64,000 nt of DNA from Listeria booriae (GCF_000766865.1 NZ_JNFA01000019.1:1-64000), one strand, 5' to 3'; counted from the stretch's first letter, positions 44,045-56,983 are shown. Translations and numbers: made by a program. The notes: generated by a model not told the origin, from the sequence alone.

Positions 44045-46306
44045 GTGAGTGTTATAGAACGTCTTTTTTTGACGGCTACTATAGCGATTATCTCCGCTGT
44101 AATATGTACGATTATTTCTACAAAAACCTTTCTGTTACTAGGTATACTACTTATTCTTGCTCTCTTATTCAAACGTTCTAATTTAGTAGTTTTCCTCAGT
44201 ATTGCACTTGCAGCAGGAGGTTTTTTCTGGTTTTCTGATAACCAGAACCAATCTGTATTGGAATCAGGTGAATTAGAAGTTACTGCAACACTAAATGATG
44301 GAATGACAATCGATGGAGATGCCTTCCGAGCACAAGTTATATACCGAGGAGAACGTCTACAACTAAGCTATAAAATCGCAAGCCAAAAAGAACAACAACA
44401 GTTGAAGCAGTTGAAATACGGCGATCAGTTGCAAATAAATGGTGTTCTAGAAGCTCCTGAAAAGAATCGAAACAAAGATCAATTCAATTACCAGGCTTTT
44501 CTATACCATAAGAAAGTGCATTGGTTGTGGAAAGCGAATTCATTGAAGTCTACTCAGATATCGAATAAATCGCTATTGCATACATTGAAGAATTTCAGGA
44601 AATCTCAGCTGGAAAAGATAGACACCACTTTAGATAATAAGATTGCACCGTATGTTGCTTCATTGATTTATGGTGACAGAAGTTATGTAGATGCGACTGT
44701 GTATGATAATTATCAACGTTTAGGAGTTGTCCATTTATTAGCCATTTCAGGTCTACATGTAAATCTCATTGTGTCAGGTTTCTTGCTATTATTGCGCCGA
44801 CTAGGTTTCCAAATTGAAAAAACAGCCATTACAATCATGTGTTTATTACCGTTGTACTGCCTAATGACAGGAGGGAATGCCCCTGTTGTTCGAGCGGCTG
44901 TCATGACAATCTGCTTAATGCTTGGCAACTTATTACCGATTCGGATTACTTCTTTACAGGCGCTATGCTGTAGTTTCATGCTTGTCTTTTTGTTTTCGCC
45001 ATATTGTGTATTTGAAATAGGCTTCCAACTTTCTTATGCGGTTTCTTTTGCAATAATTTTATCCGGGCGAAAAATTATGCGGCGAACATCGTCTAATTTA
45101 TTAAACTCATTGTACGTTTCACTCATATCCACTATTTCTGGAATCGCAGTCATGAGTTATCATTTTTATGAATTCTCGATTGTTGGTGTATTTCTGAATA
45201 TTATATATGTGCCTTTATTCACGTTTATATTGCTACCACTTAGCTTTTTACTACTATTTTGTTTGAATGTAATACCGCTTTTATTAGTTGTTCCAACAGC
45301 TATCATGAAAATAGCCGTTACAGTTTCAGAAACATTTGCCGTCCTGTTACAAAGTATTCCATTTACGACATGGGTAACTGGCAGACCCAGCAGTGTCTTC
45401 GTAATTTTGCTTGTAATTCTTTCATTTTTCTTTTTTTATCAGTGGGAGAAGACAGGGAAGGTTTGTCGATATTTAATCCCAATAGTTTTATGTTTGTTTA
45501 TTAGCTCCGTTAATTGGACGGGCAAAGTTTCCTTAATCGATGTCGGGCAAGGCGATAGCATATTAATCCAGTTGCCGTGGAATAAAGGAAATTATGTCAT
45601 TGATGTCGGCGGTCAAATGGCTTTTGAGAAGGAGAAATGGGCAGAGCGTAAAGAACCATTTTCGATTGGGAAAAACATTGTGGTCCCTGTTCTCAAATCA
45701 AGAGGCATATCTAAAGTCGATAAGCTAATCGTTACGCATAGTGACGCAGATCATATGGAAGGGCTAATTGACGTAGGACACATGATTCGCATAAAAGAAC
45801 TAATCTATGCTGATGGTGGGGAAACGAAAAGCATCATGAAAAAAGCTTTACAAGCACTACCAGAAACGCCAACAAGGAAAGTATTAGCTGGATATAATTG
45901 GCGAATAGGCGAGTCTACTTTTCAAGTCATCAGTCCAAAAATAAGAGGAGAAGCTGGAAATAACGACTCTATTGTCATTGCGGCGACATTAGATAATAGG
46001 AAATGGCTATTCACAGGCGATATTGAAGCAGAGACGGAACAGGCTTTACTTGATAATCCGTTAATAAAAGCTGACATACTAAAAGTAGGACATCATGGGA
46101 GTAAAACATCCACAACGCCAGCATTTATTGATAAAGTTAAACCAGATATTGCGATTATTTCTTGTGGGTTAGGTAACCGCTTTGGACATCCTCGCGAAGA
46201 AACATTGACGACATTGGAAGACGCGCAGGCTACTATTTATCGAACGGACTTACAAGGAGAGGTCCGTTATACTTTTTCGGAAGGATTTAGCTTTGGGTTA
46301 GAATGA
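44045..46306 (+). CDS. comEC: ComEC/Rec2, DNA uptake channel
   Basis: 753 residues. N-terminal membrane helices and an OB-like DUF4131 domain precede the Competence membrane domain (YGDRSYVDATVYDNYQRLGV, LLAISGLHVNLIVSG). A C-terminal metallo-beta-lactamase-like domain follows (VTHSDADHMEG, FTGDIEAETE, GHHGSKTST) that likely degrades the non-transported strand. The frame is intact. The start is unclear: the GTG at 44045 lies within the best ribosome site (GAGGTG), and the next in-frame candidates are an ATA and a TTG (44069). Confidence 0.95.
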   Translation: MSVIERLFLTATIAIISAVICTIISTKTFLLLGILLILALLFKRSNLVVFLSIALAAGGFFWFSDNQNQSVLESGELEVTATLNDGMTIDGDAFRAQVIYRGERLQLSYKIASQKEQQQLKQLKYGDQLQINGVLEAPEKNRNKDQFNYQAFLYHKKVHWLWKANSLKSTQISNKSLLHTLKNFRKSQLEKIDTTLDNKIAPYVASLIYGDRSYVDATVYDNYQRLGVVHLLAISGLHVNLIVSGFLLLLRRLGFQIEKTAITIMCLLPLYCLMTGGNAPVVRAAVMTICLMLGNLLPIRITSLQALCCSFMLVFLFSPYCVFEIGFQLSYAVSFAIILSGRKIMRRTSSNLLNSLYVSLISTISGIAVMSYHFYEFSIVGVFLNIIYVPLFTFILLPLSFLLLFCLNVIPLLLVVPTAIMKIAVTVSETFAVLLQSIPFTTWVTGRPSSVFVILLVILSFFFFYQWEKTGKVCRYLIPIVLCLFISSVNWTGKVSLIDVGQGDSILIQLPWNKGNYVIDVGGQMAFEKEKWAERKEPFSIGKNIVVPVLKSRGISKVDKLIVTHSDADHMEGLIDVGHMIRIKELIYADGGETKSIMKKALQALPETPTRKVLAGYNWRIGESTFQVISPKIRGEAGNNDSIVIAATLDNRKWLFTGDIEAETEQALLDNPLIKADILKVGHHGSKTSTTPAFIDKVKPDIAIISCGLGNRFGHPREETLTTLEDAQATIYRTDLQGEVRYTFSEGFSFGLE

Positions 46307-46376
46307 TTTTGTGCTTGCGTAAAGTTGGTAGTTGATTTACGATAGATGGTGAGACGATAGAAAGTGGGGGCAAGAG

Positions 46377-47402
46377 ATGATTGCAGAGTGGAAAAAAATC
46401 GAGAAGAAGCAATTTGCGCCGATTTATTTAATTATCGGAACCGAGGATTATATCATTAACGAAACGAAAAAAAGACTAGTTGCAAACATCTTGGATACAG
46501 AAGATACAGATTTTAATTATGCCAATTTTGATTTAGATGAAACAGCCATTGAACAGGTGATTGAGGAAGCCGAAACGATTCCTTTCTTTGGTGATCGCCG
46601 TCTAATTGTAGCTTCGAACCCTTCATTTTTAACGACGGAGAAAACGAAGAGCAAGATAGAACACCGAACAGCTAGGTTTGAAGACTACTTGAATGAACCT
46701 GTCGACTATTCTATTTTAGTTATCATTGCGAGAGTAGAGAAACTTGACGAACGTAAGAAGTTAACGAAATTGCTCAAGAAACAAGCGACTATCGTAGATG
46801 CTAAACGTCCAAATGACGCTGAATTACGAAAATGGATTCAATCAGCAATCAAAAATAATGATTTCAGCATGGAAATACCAGCTATTGAACGATTGATGGA
46901 ACTGACTGGCGGGCAATTAACTACAGCGATGAATGAGCTAGATAAGTTGATGTTATATAAATTAGAAAGCCGTGAAATTAGCGTAGCAGATGTCGAAAGC
47001 CTGGTAGTTAGGTCGCTAGAGCAGAATATTTTCTTGCTACTAGATAAGATGATTGCGCTAGATATTAGTGGCGCGCTTAGCATTTATTATGATTTGTTGA
47101 AGCAAAAAGAAGAACCAATAAAAATACTGGCACTTATCGCAAGTCAGTTCCGATTATTAACGCAGATAAAGCTATTAGAGAAACAAGGTTTCAGTCAACA
47201 ACAAGTTGCCCAGAAACTAAAAGTGCATCCCTTCCGAGTTAAAATTGGCGCTAGGCAGGCGAAAAGTTTTTCATATGAGCAACTAACTGCAACATTGGAA
47301 CGTTTGGCAGAAATGGATTTTGAAATGAAGACAGGTTACGGAGATAAGGCGCAGAGGTTAGAATGGTTTTTATTCTCGTTACAGGATCAAAGAGTTAAAT
47401 AG
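46377..47402 (+). CDS. holA: DNA polymerase III delta subunit
   Basis: 341 residues of the YqeN/HolA type. A degenerate AAA+ module has IYLIIGTEDYIINETKKRL and no true Walker A, as expected for the clamp-loader wrench. The C-terminal collar domain reads EEPIKILALIASQFRLL. The start is an ATG after GGGGGCAAGAG. Confidence 0.95.
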   Translation: MIAEWKKIEKKQFAPIYLIIGTEDYIINETKKRLVANILDTEDTDFNYANFDLDETAIEQVIEEAETIPFFGDRRLIVASNPSFLTTEKTKSKIEHRTARFEDYLNEPVDYSILVIIARVEKLDERKKLTKLLKKQATIVDAKRPNDAELRKWIQSAIKNNDFSMEIPAIERLMELTGGQLTTAMNELDKLMLYKLESREISVADVESLVVRSLEQNIFLLLDKMIALDISGALSIYYDLLKQKEEPIKILALIASQFRLLTQIKLLEKQGFSQQQVAQKLKVHPFRVKIGARQAKSFSYEQLTATLERLAEMDFEMKTGYGDKAQRLEWFLFSLQDQRVK

Positions 47403-47460
47403 TAGTTTAGATATGGGGTTAAGCGGGGAAGAGGAGGTTAGGAATCTTTTCTTCTCCAAA

Positions 47461-47490
47461 ACAAAAAACACCACACAATGTGCGATGTTT
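47461..47490 (-). terminator. Terminator of rpsT
   Basis: On the minus strand AAACATCGCAC pairs with GTGTGGTGTTT (two G-U pairs) around a 3-nt loop and is followed by a long T-rich run. Confidence 0.85.
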
Positions 47491-47509
47491 CGACGATTAT
47501 TCAATCGGA

Positions 47510-47764
47510 TTATTTAGCTAGTTTTTTAGCTAAACGAGATTTGTTGCGTGCTGCATTGTTTTTGTGAAGTAGACCTTTGTTAACTGCGCTGTCTAATTTC
47601 TTGCTAGCTTCAACATATAATTCTTTTGCGTTATCTGCATTGTTTTCTGCAGCTTGCTCGAATTTCTTAACAGCTGTACGCATTGCAGTACGTTGTGATG
47701 CATTGCGGCTGTTGCGAGTTTCAGTTGTTTTTACACGTTTGATTGCTGATTTAATATTTGGCAT
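47510..47764 (-). CDS. rpsT: 30S ribosomal protein S20
   Basis: 84 residues from [18 protein letters not shown], rich in Lys/Arg/Ala, ending [26 protein letters not shown] precedes the ATG; the Met three codons upstream overlaps that site. It is opposite in direction to lepA. In Bacillus gpr and spoIIP lie between rpsT and lepA, and they are absent here. Confidence 0.97.
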   Translation of the reverse strand: MPNIKSAIKRVKTTETRNSRNASQRTAMRTAVKKFEQAAENNADNAKELYVEASKKLDSAVNKGLLHKNNAARNKSRLAKKLAK

Positions 47765-47923
47765 TTCATTCACCTCCGCCCAAATTTATGAGGTAGTATC
47801 TATAATATATACCATACCCTTCAAAATTACACTAGAACAAATGCTATTATACCTAAATGAAGCGGATATTGCAATATTACTTTACTAATTTATTTATTTT
47901 TTCATGAAAAATATCGGAAGTGA

Positions 47924-47952
47924 TTGAAAATAGCGAGCTCTACTGATATAAT
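47924..47952 (+). promoter_or_regulatory. Sigma-A promoter of lepA
   Basis: TTGAAA (47924-47929) and a perfect TATAAT (47947-47952), 17 bp apart, 57 bp before lepA. Confidence 0.8.
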
Positions 47953-48008
47953 CTATCTTAGCTTGCCATCGTTTTAATAAGATGAGTTCGAATTCGGGAG
48001 CTGGAGAA

Positions 48009-49832
48009 ATGAAGAAAGAAGAAATGCTAGAAAGACAAAAGAAAATAAGAAATTTTTCGATAATAGCACATATTGATCATGGTAAATCAACGCTTGCCGA
48101 TCGTATCCTTGAAAAAACGAATGCTTTAACGCATCGGGAAATGAAGGCTCAATTGCTTGATTCGATGGATTTGGAACGTGAACGTGGAATTACAATTAAA
48201 TTGAACGCCGTGGAATTATCCTATACGGCCAAAGATGGCGAAACATATATTTTTCACTTGATTGATACACCTGGACATGTCGATTTCACATATGAGGTGT
48301 CACGTAGTTTGGCGGCTTGTGAAGGTGCTATTTTAGTCGTAGATGCGGCGCAAGGTATTGAAGCGCAGACGCTGGCCAATGTATATTTGGCACTAGACAA
48401 TGATTTGGAAATTATGCCTGTTATTAACAAAATTGACCTTCCAGCTGCAGAACCAGAACGGGTTCGTGGCGAAATTGAAGATGTTATTGGCCTAGATGCC
48501 TCAGATGCAGTGTTGGCATCGGCGAAGTCGGGTATTGGTATTGAAGAAATTTTAGAGCAGGTTGTTGCTAAGATTCCTGCACCGACTGGAGATATCGACG
48601 CGCCACTAAAAGCACTTATCTTTGACTCCGTATTTGATGCATATCGTGGCGTTATCGCGAATATTCGTATCATGGAAGGTTCTGTGAAGGCTGGAGATAA
48701 AATTCGCATGATGGCAAATGGCCGTGAATTTGAAGTAACAGAAGTTGGCGTATTCACGCCTAAGTCGACGCCAAGAGATCAATTAATGGTCGGCGATGTC
48801 GGATATTTGACTGCGGCTATTAAGAATGTGAGTGATACAAGCGTCGGGGATACAATTACATTAGCTAATAACCCAGCCGCAGAAGCGTTACCAGGCTATC
48901 GTAAATTAAACCCAATGGTGTATTGTGGTTTGTATCCGATTGATTCTGCTAAATACAATGACTTGCGTGATGCGTTGGAGAAATTAGAATTAAATGACTC
49001 GGCACTGCAGTATGAGGCAGAAACATCGCAAGCCTTAGGTTTTGGTTTCCGTTGTGGTTTCCTTGGTTTACTTCATATGGAAATTATTCAAGAACGTATT
49101 GAGCGTGAGTTTAATATTGACTTGATTACGACTGCACCAAGTGTTATCTATCACGTGAATTTAACAGACGGTACGCAAATTGTTGTGGATAACCCTGCGG
49201 AAATGCCAGAGCCAGGCGTGATGGAATCAGTAGAAGAACCGTACGTGAAGGCAACAATCATGGTTCCGAACGATTATGTTGGGGCTGTGATGGAACTTGC
49301 GCAAAATAAACGTGGGAATTTCATGACTATGGAGTATTTAGACGATATTCGCGTTAGTGTCATTTATGAAATGCCGCTTTCCGAGATTGTTTATGACTTT
49401 TTTGATCAGTTGAAATCAGGTACGAAAGGTTATGCCTCTTTTGACTATGAACTCATTGGCTACCGTCCATCGAAACTTGTGAAAATGGATATTCTGCTTA
49501 ACAACGAGAAAGTCGACGCGCTTAGCTTTATTGTTCACCGTGATTTCTCTTATGATCGTGGGAAAATTATCGTTGAGAAATTAAAAGAGCTTATTCCGCG
49601 TCAGCAGTTTGAAGTTCCGATTCAAGCGGCGATTAGTACGAAAATAGTTGCCCGCTCTACAATCAAAGCATTGCGTAAAAACGTACTTGCTAAATGTTAC
49701 GGCGGCGATGTTTCGCGTAAACGTAAATTGCTTGAGAAACAAAAAGAAGGAAAGAAACGTATGAAGTCCATTGGTTCTGTTGAAGTGCCACAAGAAGCCT
49801 TTATGGCTATCTTGAAAATGGATGATAAATAA
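48009..49832 (+). CDS. lepA: Elongation factor 4 (LepA)
   Basis: 607 residues from [16 protein letters not shown]1 is AHIDHGKST (20-28), G2/G3 are RERGITIK and DTPGHVDF, G4 is NKID. The unique LepA C-terminal domain reads [20 protein letters not shown]. It promotes ribosome assembly or back-translocation under stress. Upstream in-frame starts exist but lack family similarity. Confidence 0.97.
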   Translation: MKKEEMLERQKKIRNFSIIAHIDHGKSTLADRILEKTNALTHREMKAQLLDSMDLERERGITIKLNAVELSYTAKDGETYIFHLIDTPGHVDFTYEVSRSLAACEGAILVVDAAQGIEAQTLANVYLALDNDLEIMPVINKIDLPAAEPERVRGEIEDVIGLDASDAVLASAKSGIGIEEILEQVVAKIPAPTGDIDAPLKALIFDSVFDAYRGVIANIRIMEGSVKAGDKIRMMANGREFEVTEVGVFTPKSTPRDQLMVGDVGYLTAAIKNVSDTSVGDTITLANNPAAEALPGYRKLNPMVYCGLYPIDSAKYNDLRDALEKLELNDSALQYEAETSQALGFGFRCGFLGLLHMEIIQERIEREFNIDLITTAPSVIYHVNLTDGTQIVVDNPAEMPEPGVMESVEEPYVKATIMVPNDYVGAVMELAQNKRGNFMTMEYLDDIRVSVIYEMPLSEIVYDFFDQLKSGTKGYASFDYELIGYRPSKLVKMDILLNNEKVDALSFIVHRDFSYDRGKIIVEKLKELIPRQQFEVPIQAAISTKIVARSTIKALRKNVLAKCYGGDVSRKRKLLEKQKEGKKRMKSIGSVEVPQEAFMAILKMDDK

Positions 49833-49843
49833 AAGAGTTGGTA

Positions 49844-49895
49844 GGAAAAGCGATTTTCTCTGTTCTTAAAAGAGCATAGAATTGTCGCTTTTTCC
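49844..49895 (+). terminator. Long imperfect hairpin between lepA and hemW
   Basis: GGAAAAGCGA pairs with TCGCTTTTTCC, and further inner pairs (TTCTcTG/CAtAGAA) extend it; T-rich at its 3' arm. It may terminate part of the lepA transcripts or modulate hemW. Confidence 0.6.
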
Positions 49896-49918
49896 CTTAA
49901 AGAAATGAGTGAGTCAAA

Positions 49919-51046
49919 ATGACCGCGGTGTATATTCATATTCCGTTTTGTGAACATATTTGCTACTACTGTGATTTTAACAAAGTATTTTTAGAAGGAC
50001 AGCCGGTCGATGAATATGTCGATTTACTGATTAAAGAAATGGAAATGGTGACGAAGCGACATACAATGAGTCCGGTTGAGACGGTATTTGTTGGTGGAGG
50101 GACGCCGACCACCTTGAACGAAGCGCAATTGGCCAAATTATGTTCTTCTATTTCGCGCCTATTCCCAATGACGGAGAACGCAGAATTCAGTTTTGAGGCC
50201 AATCCTGGTGATTTATCGATTAGTAAACTACAAGTTATGAAAGATTATGGCGTCAATCGCTTAAGCATGGGCGTACAGAGCTTTAACAATGAATTGCTAA
50301 AGAAAATTGGACGAATCCATACTGTCGACGATGTATACCAATCGGTTAATAATGCAAAACAAGTTGGCTTTGAAAATGTGAGCATCGATCTTATTTTCAG
50401 TTTGCCAGGTCAAACAGAAGCCGATTTCGAAGACACTTTAACAAAAGCGCTCGACCTAGATTTACCGCATTACTCCGCGTATTCACTAATCATCGAACCA
50501 AAAACAATTTTCTACAACCTCATGCAAAAAGGCAAGCTAATTCTGCCCGGCGAAGATGCAGAGGCAAACATGTACGAAAAATTAATGTCTACTATGGAAA
50601 AACACGGGCGAAAACAATACGAAATTAGTAACTTCGCGAAACCAGGCTATGAAAGTCGTCATAACATTGTCTATTGGAGCAACGAACATTACTTCGGATT
50701 TGGCGCTGGCGCACATGGCTATATCGGCGAAACACGCTATGCCAATTACGGTCCACTAAAAAAGTACATGCAACCCTTACAAAACGGCGACCTCCCAACC
50801 TTCCAACAAAAAGAACTCTCACTCAAAGAAAAGATGGAAGAAGAAATGTTTCTCGGTTTACGCAAAGTCGCAGGTGTCAACAAAGCCCATTTCCAAGCTA
50901 AATTCGGTCAATCATTGGATGCAACATTTGCTAACGCCATCGACAAAACCATCGAAAAAGGCTGGCTAGAGTCTACACCAGAAAGCGTCCGCCTGACACG
51001 ACGAGGCCGTTTTTTAGGGAACAATGTTTTTCAAGAATTTCTGTAA
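49919..51046 (+). CDS. hemW: Heme chaperone HemW (radical SAM)
   Basis: 375 residues. Radical-SAM cluster CEHICYYCDF (CX3CX2C followed by D-F, which separates HemW from coproporphyrinogen dehydrogenase HemN). VFVGGGTPT and the HemN_C-like C-terminal domain are present. It binds heme and passes it to client proteins. It precedes hrcA as in other Bacillales. Confidence 0.93.
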   Translation: MTAVYIHIPFCEHICYYCDFNKVFLEGQPVDEYVDLLIKEMEMVTKRHTMSPVETVFVGGGTPTTLNEAQLAKLCSSISRLFPMTENAEFSFEANPGDLSISKLQVMKDYGVNRLSMGVQSFNNELLKKIGRIHTVDDVYQSVNNAKQVGFENVSIDLIFSLPGQTEADFEDTLTKALDLDLPHYSAYSLIIEPKTIFYNLMQKGKLILPGEDAEANMYEKLMSTMEKHGRKQYEISNFAKPGYESRHNIVYWSNEHYFGFGAGAHGYIGETRYANYGPLKKYMQPLQNGDLPTFQQKELSLKEKMEEEMFLGLRKVAGVNKAHFQAKFGQSLDATFANAIDKTIEKGWLESTPESVRLTRRGRFLGNNVFQEFL

Positions 51047-51048
51047 GC

Positions 51049-51099
51049 AACGCTCGGTTTCAGCTAATTAATACTTTAGTCTGAAATTGAGTGTTTTTT
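51049..51099 (+). terminator. Terminator after hemW
   Basis: AACGCTCGGTTTCAG pairs with CTGAAATTGAGTGTT with G-U pairs and leads into T6. It separates hemW from the heat-shock operon. Confidence 0.85.
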
Positions 51100-51100
51100 G

Positions 51101-51129
51101 TTGACAGCAGACGGGCGGAGTGGTAAATT
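51101..51129 (+). promoter_or_regulatory. Promoter of hrcA-grpE-dnaK
   Basis: Perfect TTGACA (51101-51106), 17 bp, TAAATT (51124-51129). The CIRCE operator starts 11 bp further on, over the transcription start. Confidence 0.8.
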
Positions 51130-51140
51130 TATAATTGTAT

Positions 51141-51167
51141 TTAGCACTTAAACCTATCGAGTGCTAA
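51141..51167 (+). promoter_or_regulatory. CIRCE operator (HrcA binding site)
   Basis: TTAGCACTT-N9-GAGTGCTAA. This is the CIRCE inverted repeat with one change in the left arm (T instead of C at its last base). HrcA binding here represses the whole operon until heat occupies GroE. Confidence 0.97.
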
Positions 51168-51181
51168 AAGAGGTGATAGAT

Positions 51182-52219
51182 ATGTTAACCGAAAGGCAAT
51201 TGCTGATTTTTCGTGCCATTATCGACCATTTCATCGAGACTGTGCAACCAGTTGGATCTAAGAACTTGCTGAAGGAAAACAACTTACCATTTAGTTCAGC
51301 AACGATTCGCAATGAGATGAGCGTGCTTGAAGAATACGGATTCATTGAGAAGACCCACTCTTCATCTGGACGCATTCCTTCTGAGAAAGGATATCGTTTC
51401 TATGTCGATTCTTTGTTAGATCCGCCGAAGCTTGATAAGCAGGATATTATATCCATCCAATCGCTTTTTTCAGAGAATTACTTTGAAATGGAGCAGCTTA
51501 TTCAGAAGTCAGCCTTGATGTTGTCGGATTTGACGAATTATACATCGATTTTACTTGGTCCAGCGTCGAAGCAGAACCGTCTAAGTGGTTTTCGTTTCGT
51601 ACCAATTAATCGACACCAAGCGATGTTAATACTCATTACAGATCAGGGTCACATTGACAACCATGTTGTGACGATTCCTGAGACGATGACGCCAAGCGAT
51701 ATGGAGCGAGTTGTCAACATTTTGAATGAAAGGTTGGTTGGTTTACCAATTGATCAGATGAAGGCGGTGATTCCCGCAGAAGTAGCTGAATTACTTCGAA
51801 GTAATGTGGTGAATCATGAATTAATGCTTTCCATTTTGCAAGAGTCATTTCAACAAATTAGTAAGGAAAAAGTGTATTTTGGCGGCAAGACGAATATTTT
51901 GAATCAGCCGGAATTTCATGATTTTACGAAAGTTCGTGAATTGCTGCGGTTGATGGATCAGGAAAAGGATGTTTACCAGCTCTTTTCTAATATCCCTCAA
52001 GGCCTGCATGTCAAGATTGGTACGGAAATCAATCATCAGTTGATGGAGAATTGTAGTATTATTACCGCAACGTACAGCATCGCTAATGAACATGTTGGAG
52101 GTATCGTCCTCCTCGGCCCGACACGGATGGAATACGACCGCATGATGGGCTTAGTTGATTTGGTAAGTCGCGATTTAACAACCGTTTTAACAAGGCTTTA
52201 TCATGATAATCAAAAATAG
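51182..52219 (+). CDS. hrcA: Heat-inducible transcription repressor HrcA
   Basis: 345 residues from [18 protein letters not shown] winged-helix DNA-binding N-terminus ([20 protein letters not shown]) is followed by a GAF-like central domain. It autoregulates through the CIRCE site 15 bp upstream of its start codon. The start has AGAGGTG; the earlier in-frame codon lies in CIRCE. Confidence 0.97.
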   Translation: MLTERQLLIFRAIIDHFIETVQPVGSKNLLKENNLPFSSATIRNEMSVLEEYGFIEKTHSSSGRIPSEKGYRFYVDSLLDPPKLDKQDIISIQSLFSENYFEMEQLIQKSALMLSDLTNYTSILLGPASKQNRLSGFRFVPINRHQAMLILITDQGHIDNHVVTIPETMTPSDMERVVNILNERLVGLPIDQMKAVIPAEVAELLRSNVVNHELMLSILQESFQQISKEKVYFGGKTNILNQPEFHDFTKVRELLRLMDQEKDVYQLFSNIPQGLHVKIGTEINHQLMENCSIITATYSIANEHVGGIVLLGPTRMEYDRMMGLVDLVSRDLTTVLTRLYHDNQK

Positions 52220-52233
52220 AAGAGGTGACAAAC

Positions 52234-52827
52234 GTGTCCGAACAGAAAAATAAAAAAGAAAAAGTAGCACAAGAAATTGAAAAAGAAGCAGTGGAAGAGC
52301 TTCAAGAAGTGGAACAAGAGATGCATACCGTTCCCGAAGAAACTGCGACCGAAGAAGAAGTAACACTAACAGAAGATGAGAAGCGTTTGCTTGAATTAGA
52401 AGAAAAGTTAGAAGCAGCTGAAGATCGTTATTTGCGCTTACAAGCTGACTTTGAAAATGTGAAGAAGCGCAATATTGCCGAGCGTACGGCGAATCAGAAA
52501 TACCGTTCGCAAAGCATTGCTGAAGCACTTTTGCCGGCGCTTGATGGTTTCCAAAAAGCACTCGACACACAAAGTGACTCCGAGCAAATGGAAGCATTGC
52601 TTACAGGAATGAAGATGGTATACGGACAAATCATGACAGCTCTAGAAGCAGAAGGTGTAGAAGCAATTCCGGCACTTGGCGAACAATTTGACCCGAATTA
52701 CCATCAAGCAGTGATGCAAGACGATGATTCGACCAAAGAAAGCAATGAAATCACGATGGAGCTTCAAAAAGGATACAAACTAAAAGATCGCGTTATCCGT
52801 CCATCGATGGTAAAAGTAAACCAATAA
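52234..52827 (+). CDS. grpE: GrpE, nucleotide exchange factor for DnaK
   Basis: 197 residues from the GTG at 52234 (AGAGGTGA before it). An acidic, coiled-coil N-terminal half is followed by the exchange domain ([20 protein letters not shown] in part and [16 protein letters not shown]). It dimerises and releases ADP from DnaK. It is 14 bp behind hrcA. Confidence 0.96.
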   Translation: MSEQKNKKEKVAQEIEKEAVEELQEVEQEMHTVPEETATEEEVTLTEDEKRLLELEEKLEAAEDRYLRLQADFENVKKRNIAERTANQKYRSQSIAEALLPALDGFQKALDTQSDSEQMEALLTGMKMVYGQIMTALEAEGVEAIPALGEQFDPNYHQAVMQDDDSTKESNEITMELQKGYKLKDRVIRPSMVKVNQ

Positions 52828-54705
<1,878 letters not shown>

Positions 54706-54719
54706 TCGTTTCGTAAAAT

Positions 54720-54764
54720 AAGAGAAAATCGGGTCAAAGCTTACTGGCTTTGGCTCTTTCTCTT
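54720..54764 (+). other. Hairpin between dnaK and dnaJ
   Basis: AAGAGAAA with TTTCTCTT and an inner GTCAAAGC/GCTTTGGC arm form a long stem-loop with no T run after it. It may attenuate or process, lowering dnaJ relative to dnaK. Confidence 0.55.
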
Positions 54765-54776
54765 CGTAAAGACTTA

Positions 54777-54785
54777 TGTTACAAT
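54777..54785 (+). promoter_or_regulatory. Possible extended -10 promoter before dnaJ
   Basis: TGTTACAAT about 47 bp before dnaJ. No clear -35. It would give HrcA-independent dnaJ expression. Confidence 0.4.
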
Positions 54786-54831
54786 ACGATAGGAAATATA
54801 AACAGAAAAGACAAGGAGTGAGACGCAAAAG

Positions 54832-55974
54832 ATGGCAAAACGTGATTATTATGAAGTGCTTGGCGTTTCCAAAGGCGCCTCAGCAGATGAGATAAAAAAA
54901 GCTTACCGTAAATTATCGAAGCAATACCATCCAGATATCAATAAAGAAGCTGGCGCTGATGAGAAATTTAAAGAAATATCAGAAGCATACGAAGTACTAA
55001 GTGACGCATCCAAGCGCGCACAATACGACCAATACGGACACGTCGATCCAAACCAAGGTTTTGGAGGCGGCGGATCATATGGTGGTGGCGGTTTTGGTGG
55101 CCAGGGCTTCGGTGGTTTTGAAGATATTTTCGATACATTCTTTGGTGGTGGCGGTTCTGCTAGACAAGACCCTACAGCACCACGTCAAGGTAGCGATATG
55201 CAATATACCATGCGCCTGAAGTTCAAGGAAGCCATTTTCGGAAAAGAAGCGGAAATTGAAATTCCTCGCGAAGAAAGCTGTGATACCTGTCACGGAAGTG
55301 GTGCTAAACCAGGAACACAACCTGAAAAATGTTCTCACTGTGGCGGTAAAGGTTCGATTAACGTGGAACAAAACACACCATTTGGCCGTATCGTCAACAA
55401 ACGCACATGCCAATACTGTAACGGTACAGGTAAAGAAATCAAAGAAAAATGTGACACGTGTCATGGTTCAGGTCGCGTAACGAAAACGAAGAAAATCAAA
55501 TTGAAAGTTCCAGCAGGTGTCGATGATGGGCAACAAATGCGTGTTGCTGGCGAAGGGGAAGGCGGTATTAACGGCGGACCTAACGGAGATCTTTATGTTG
55601 TATTCGTTGTAGCTCGCGATGATTTCTTTGAACGCGAAGGAAACGATATTTACGTAGAAGTACCCGTTACATTCGTTCAAGCCGCACTTGGTGATGAGAT
55701 TGATGTCCCAACGGTTCATGGCAAAGTTCGTCTCAAAGTCCCTGCTGGTACACAAACAGGCACAACATTCCGTATGCGCAACAAAGGTGTCCCACATCTA
55801 CGTGGCAACGGAACTGGCGACCAACACGTCATCGTGAAAGTAATCGTACCGAAGAAACTAGACGACAAACAAAAAGACATTCTACGCGAATTTGCTGCAA
55901 CAACTGGCGATAAAGTAGACGAAAACAGTGAAGGCTTCTTCGACAAAATGAAAAAAGCATTCAAAGGTGAATAA
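54832..55974 (+). CDS. dnaJ: Chaperone DnaJ (Hsp40)
   Basis: 380 residues. J domain with HPD ([10 protein letters not shown]), Gly/Phe-rich linker (about 73-105), and four zinc-finger repeats [33 protein letters not shown]-terminal substrate domains follow. It stimulates the DnaK ATPase. Confidence 0.98.
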   Translation: MAKRDYYEVLGVSKGASADEIKKAYRKLSKQYHPDINKEAGADEKFKEISEAYEVLSDASKRAQYDQYGHVDPNQGFGGGGSYGGGGFGGQGFGGFEDIFDTFFGGGGSARQDPTAPRQGSDMQYTMRLKFKEAIFGKEAEIEIPREESCDTCHGSGAKPGTQPEKCSHCGGKGSINVEQNTPFGRIVNKRTCQYCNGTGKEIKEKCDTCHGSGRVTKTKKIKLKVPAGVDDGQQMRVAGEGEGGINGGPNGDLYVVFVVARDDFFEREGNDIYVEVPVTFVQAALGDEIDVPTVHGKVRLKVPAGTQTGTTFRMRNKGVPHLRGNGTGDQHVIVKVIVPKKLDDKQKDILREFAATTGDKVDENSEGFFDKMKKAFKGE

Positions 55975-55982
55975 TAATAATC

Positions 55983-56020
55983 AAAAGGCTCGGGATTGCG
56001 TAATAACGAGCCTTTTATTT
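55983..56020 (+). terminator. Terminator after dnaJ
   Basis: AAAAGGCTCG and CGAGCCTTTT, perfect 10-bp arms, with TATTT following. Confidence 0.8.
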
Positions 56021-56039
56021 AAGGAAATGAGGTCATACA

Positions 56040-56981
56040 ATGAAATGGTCAGAAATTGAAATCCATTCGGTAAACGAAGCGGTGGAACCAATTACATATG
56101 CCCTAAACGATTCAGGTGCAAGCGGTGTTTCCATTGAAGACTCCGCAGATTTAACGCGCGAACACGAAGATCGTTTTGGCGAAATTTACGATTTACAAGC
56201 AGCTGATTATCCAGCAGAAGGCGTGATTATCAAGGCTTACTTTTTAACGACCGATGACTTTTTAGCGATGGTACCGGAAATTGAAGCGCGCATTCGTGGG
56301 CTTGCAGATTTTGATATTCCGCTAGGCGATTTAACGTTCCAAGTCAATGAGGTAAACGACGAAGAATGGGCAACTGCTTGGAAAAAATACTATCATCCCG
56401 TAAAAATCACCGATCACATCACTGTCGTACCAACATGGGAAGACTACACACCAGAAACGGACGACGAAATGATTATCGAACTTGATCCAGGTATGGCATT
56501 CGGTACAGGCACACACCCAACAACACAATTATGCGTGCAAGCTTTAGAAAAAATCGTCAAACCAGGCGATGAGGTTATGGATGTTGGAACAGGCTCAGGC
56601 GTACTAAGCATCGCTAGTGCAAAACTCGGCGCCAAAAGCGTCTTAGCAACAGACCTCGACGAAGTTGCCGTTCGCGCCGCAAGAGAAAACATTGCCCAAA
56701 ACCATTGCGAAAACATCGTGACTATCCAGCAAAATGATCTTTTAAAAGGCATTACTCAAAAAGCAGATGTTATCGTGGCCAATATTTTAGCAGAAGTGAT
56801 TGTATTATTTCCAGAAGACGTGCACGCAGCCCTGAAACCAAATGGCATTTTTATTGCGTCAGGAATTATCGAGCCGAAGCGTGAAATGGTGACAGAAGCA
56901 CTTATCGAAGCAGGTTTAACCGTGTATCATACAGAACAAATAACGGATTGGGTAGCTATTTACGCCAAGCGAGGTGAATAA
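56040..56981 (+). CDS. prmA: Ribosomal protein L11 methyltransferase
   Basis: 313 residues. The N-terminal L11-recognition domain is followed by the SAM domain with [18 protein letters not shown] and NILAEVI. It trimethylates L11. It is followed by rsmE after two bases. Confidence 0.96.
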   Translation: MKWSEIEIHSVNEAVEPITYALNDSGASGVSIEDSADLTREHEDRFGEIYDLQAADYPAEGVIIKAYFLTTDDFLAMVPEIEARIRGLADFDIPLGDLTFQVNEVNDEEWATAWKKYYHPVKITDHITVVPTWEDYTPETDDEMIIELDPGMAFGTGTHPTTQLCVQALEKIVKPGDEVMDVGTGSGVLSIASAKLGAKSVLATDLDEVAVRAARENIAQNHCENIVTIQQNDLLKGITQKADVIVANILAEVIVLFPEDVHAALKPNGIFIASGIIEPKREMVTEALIEAGLTVYHTEQITDWVAIYAKRGE

Positions 56982-56983
56982 AG

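Noticed and set aside
47424..47456. Hairpin GGGGAAGA/TCTTCTCC after holA
   Set aside because: Long loop and no T run after it, so I do not call it a terminator. Convergent rpsT has its own better one.
55043..55160. Gly-rich low-complexity DNA in dnaJ
   Set aside because: This is the normal Gly/Phe linker of DnaJ, not a repeat element.
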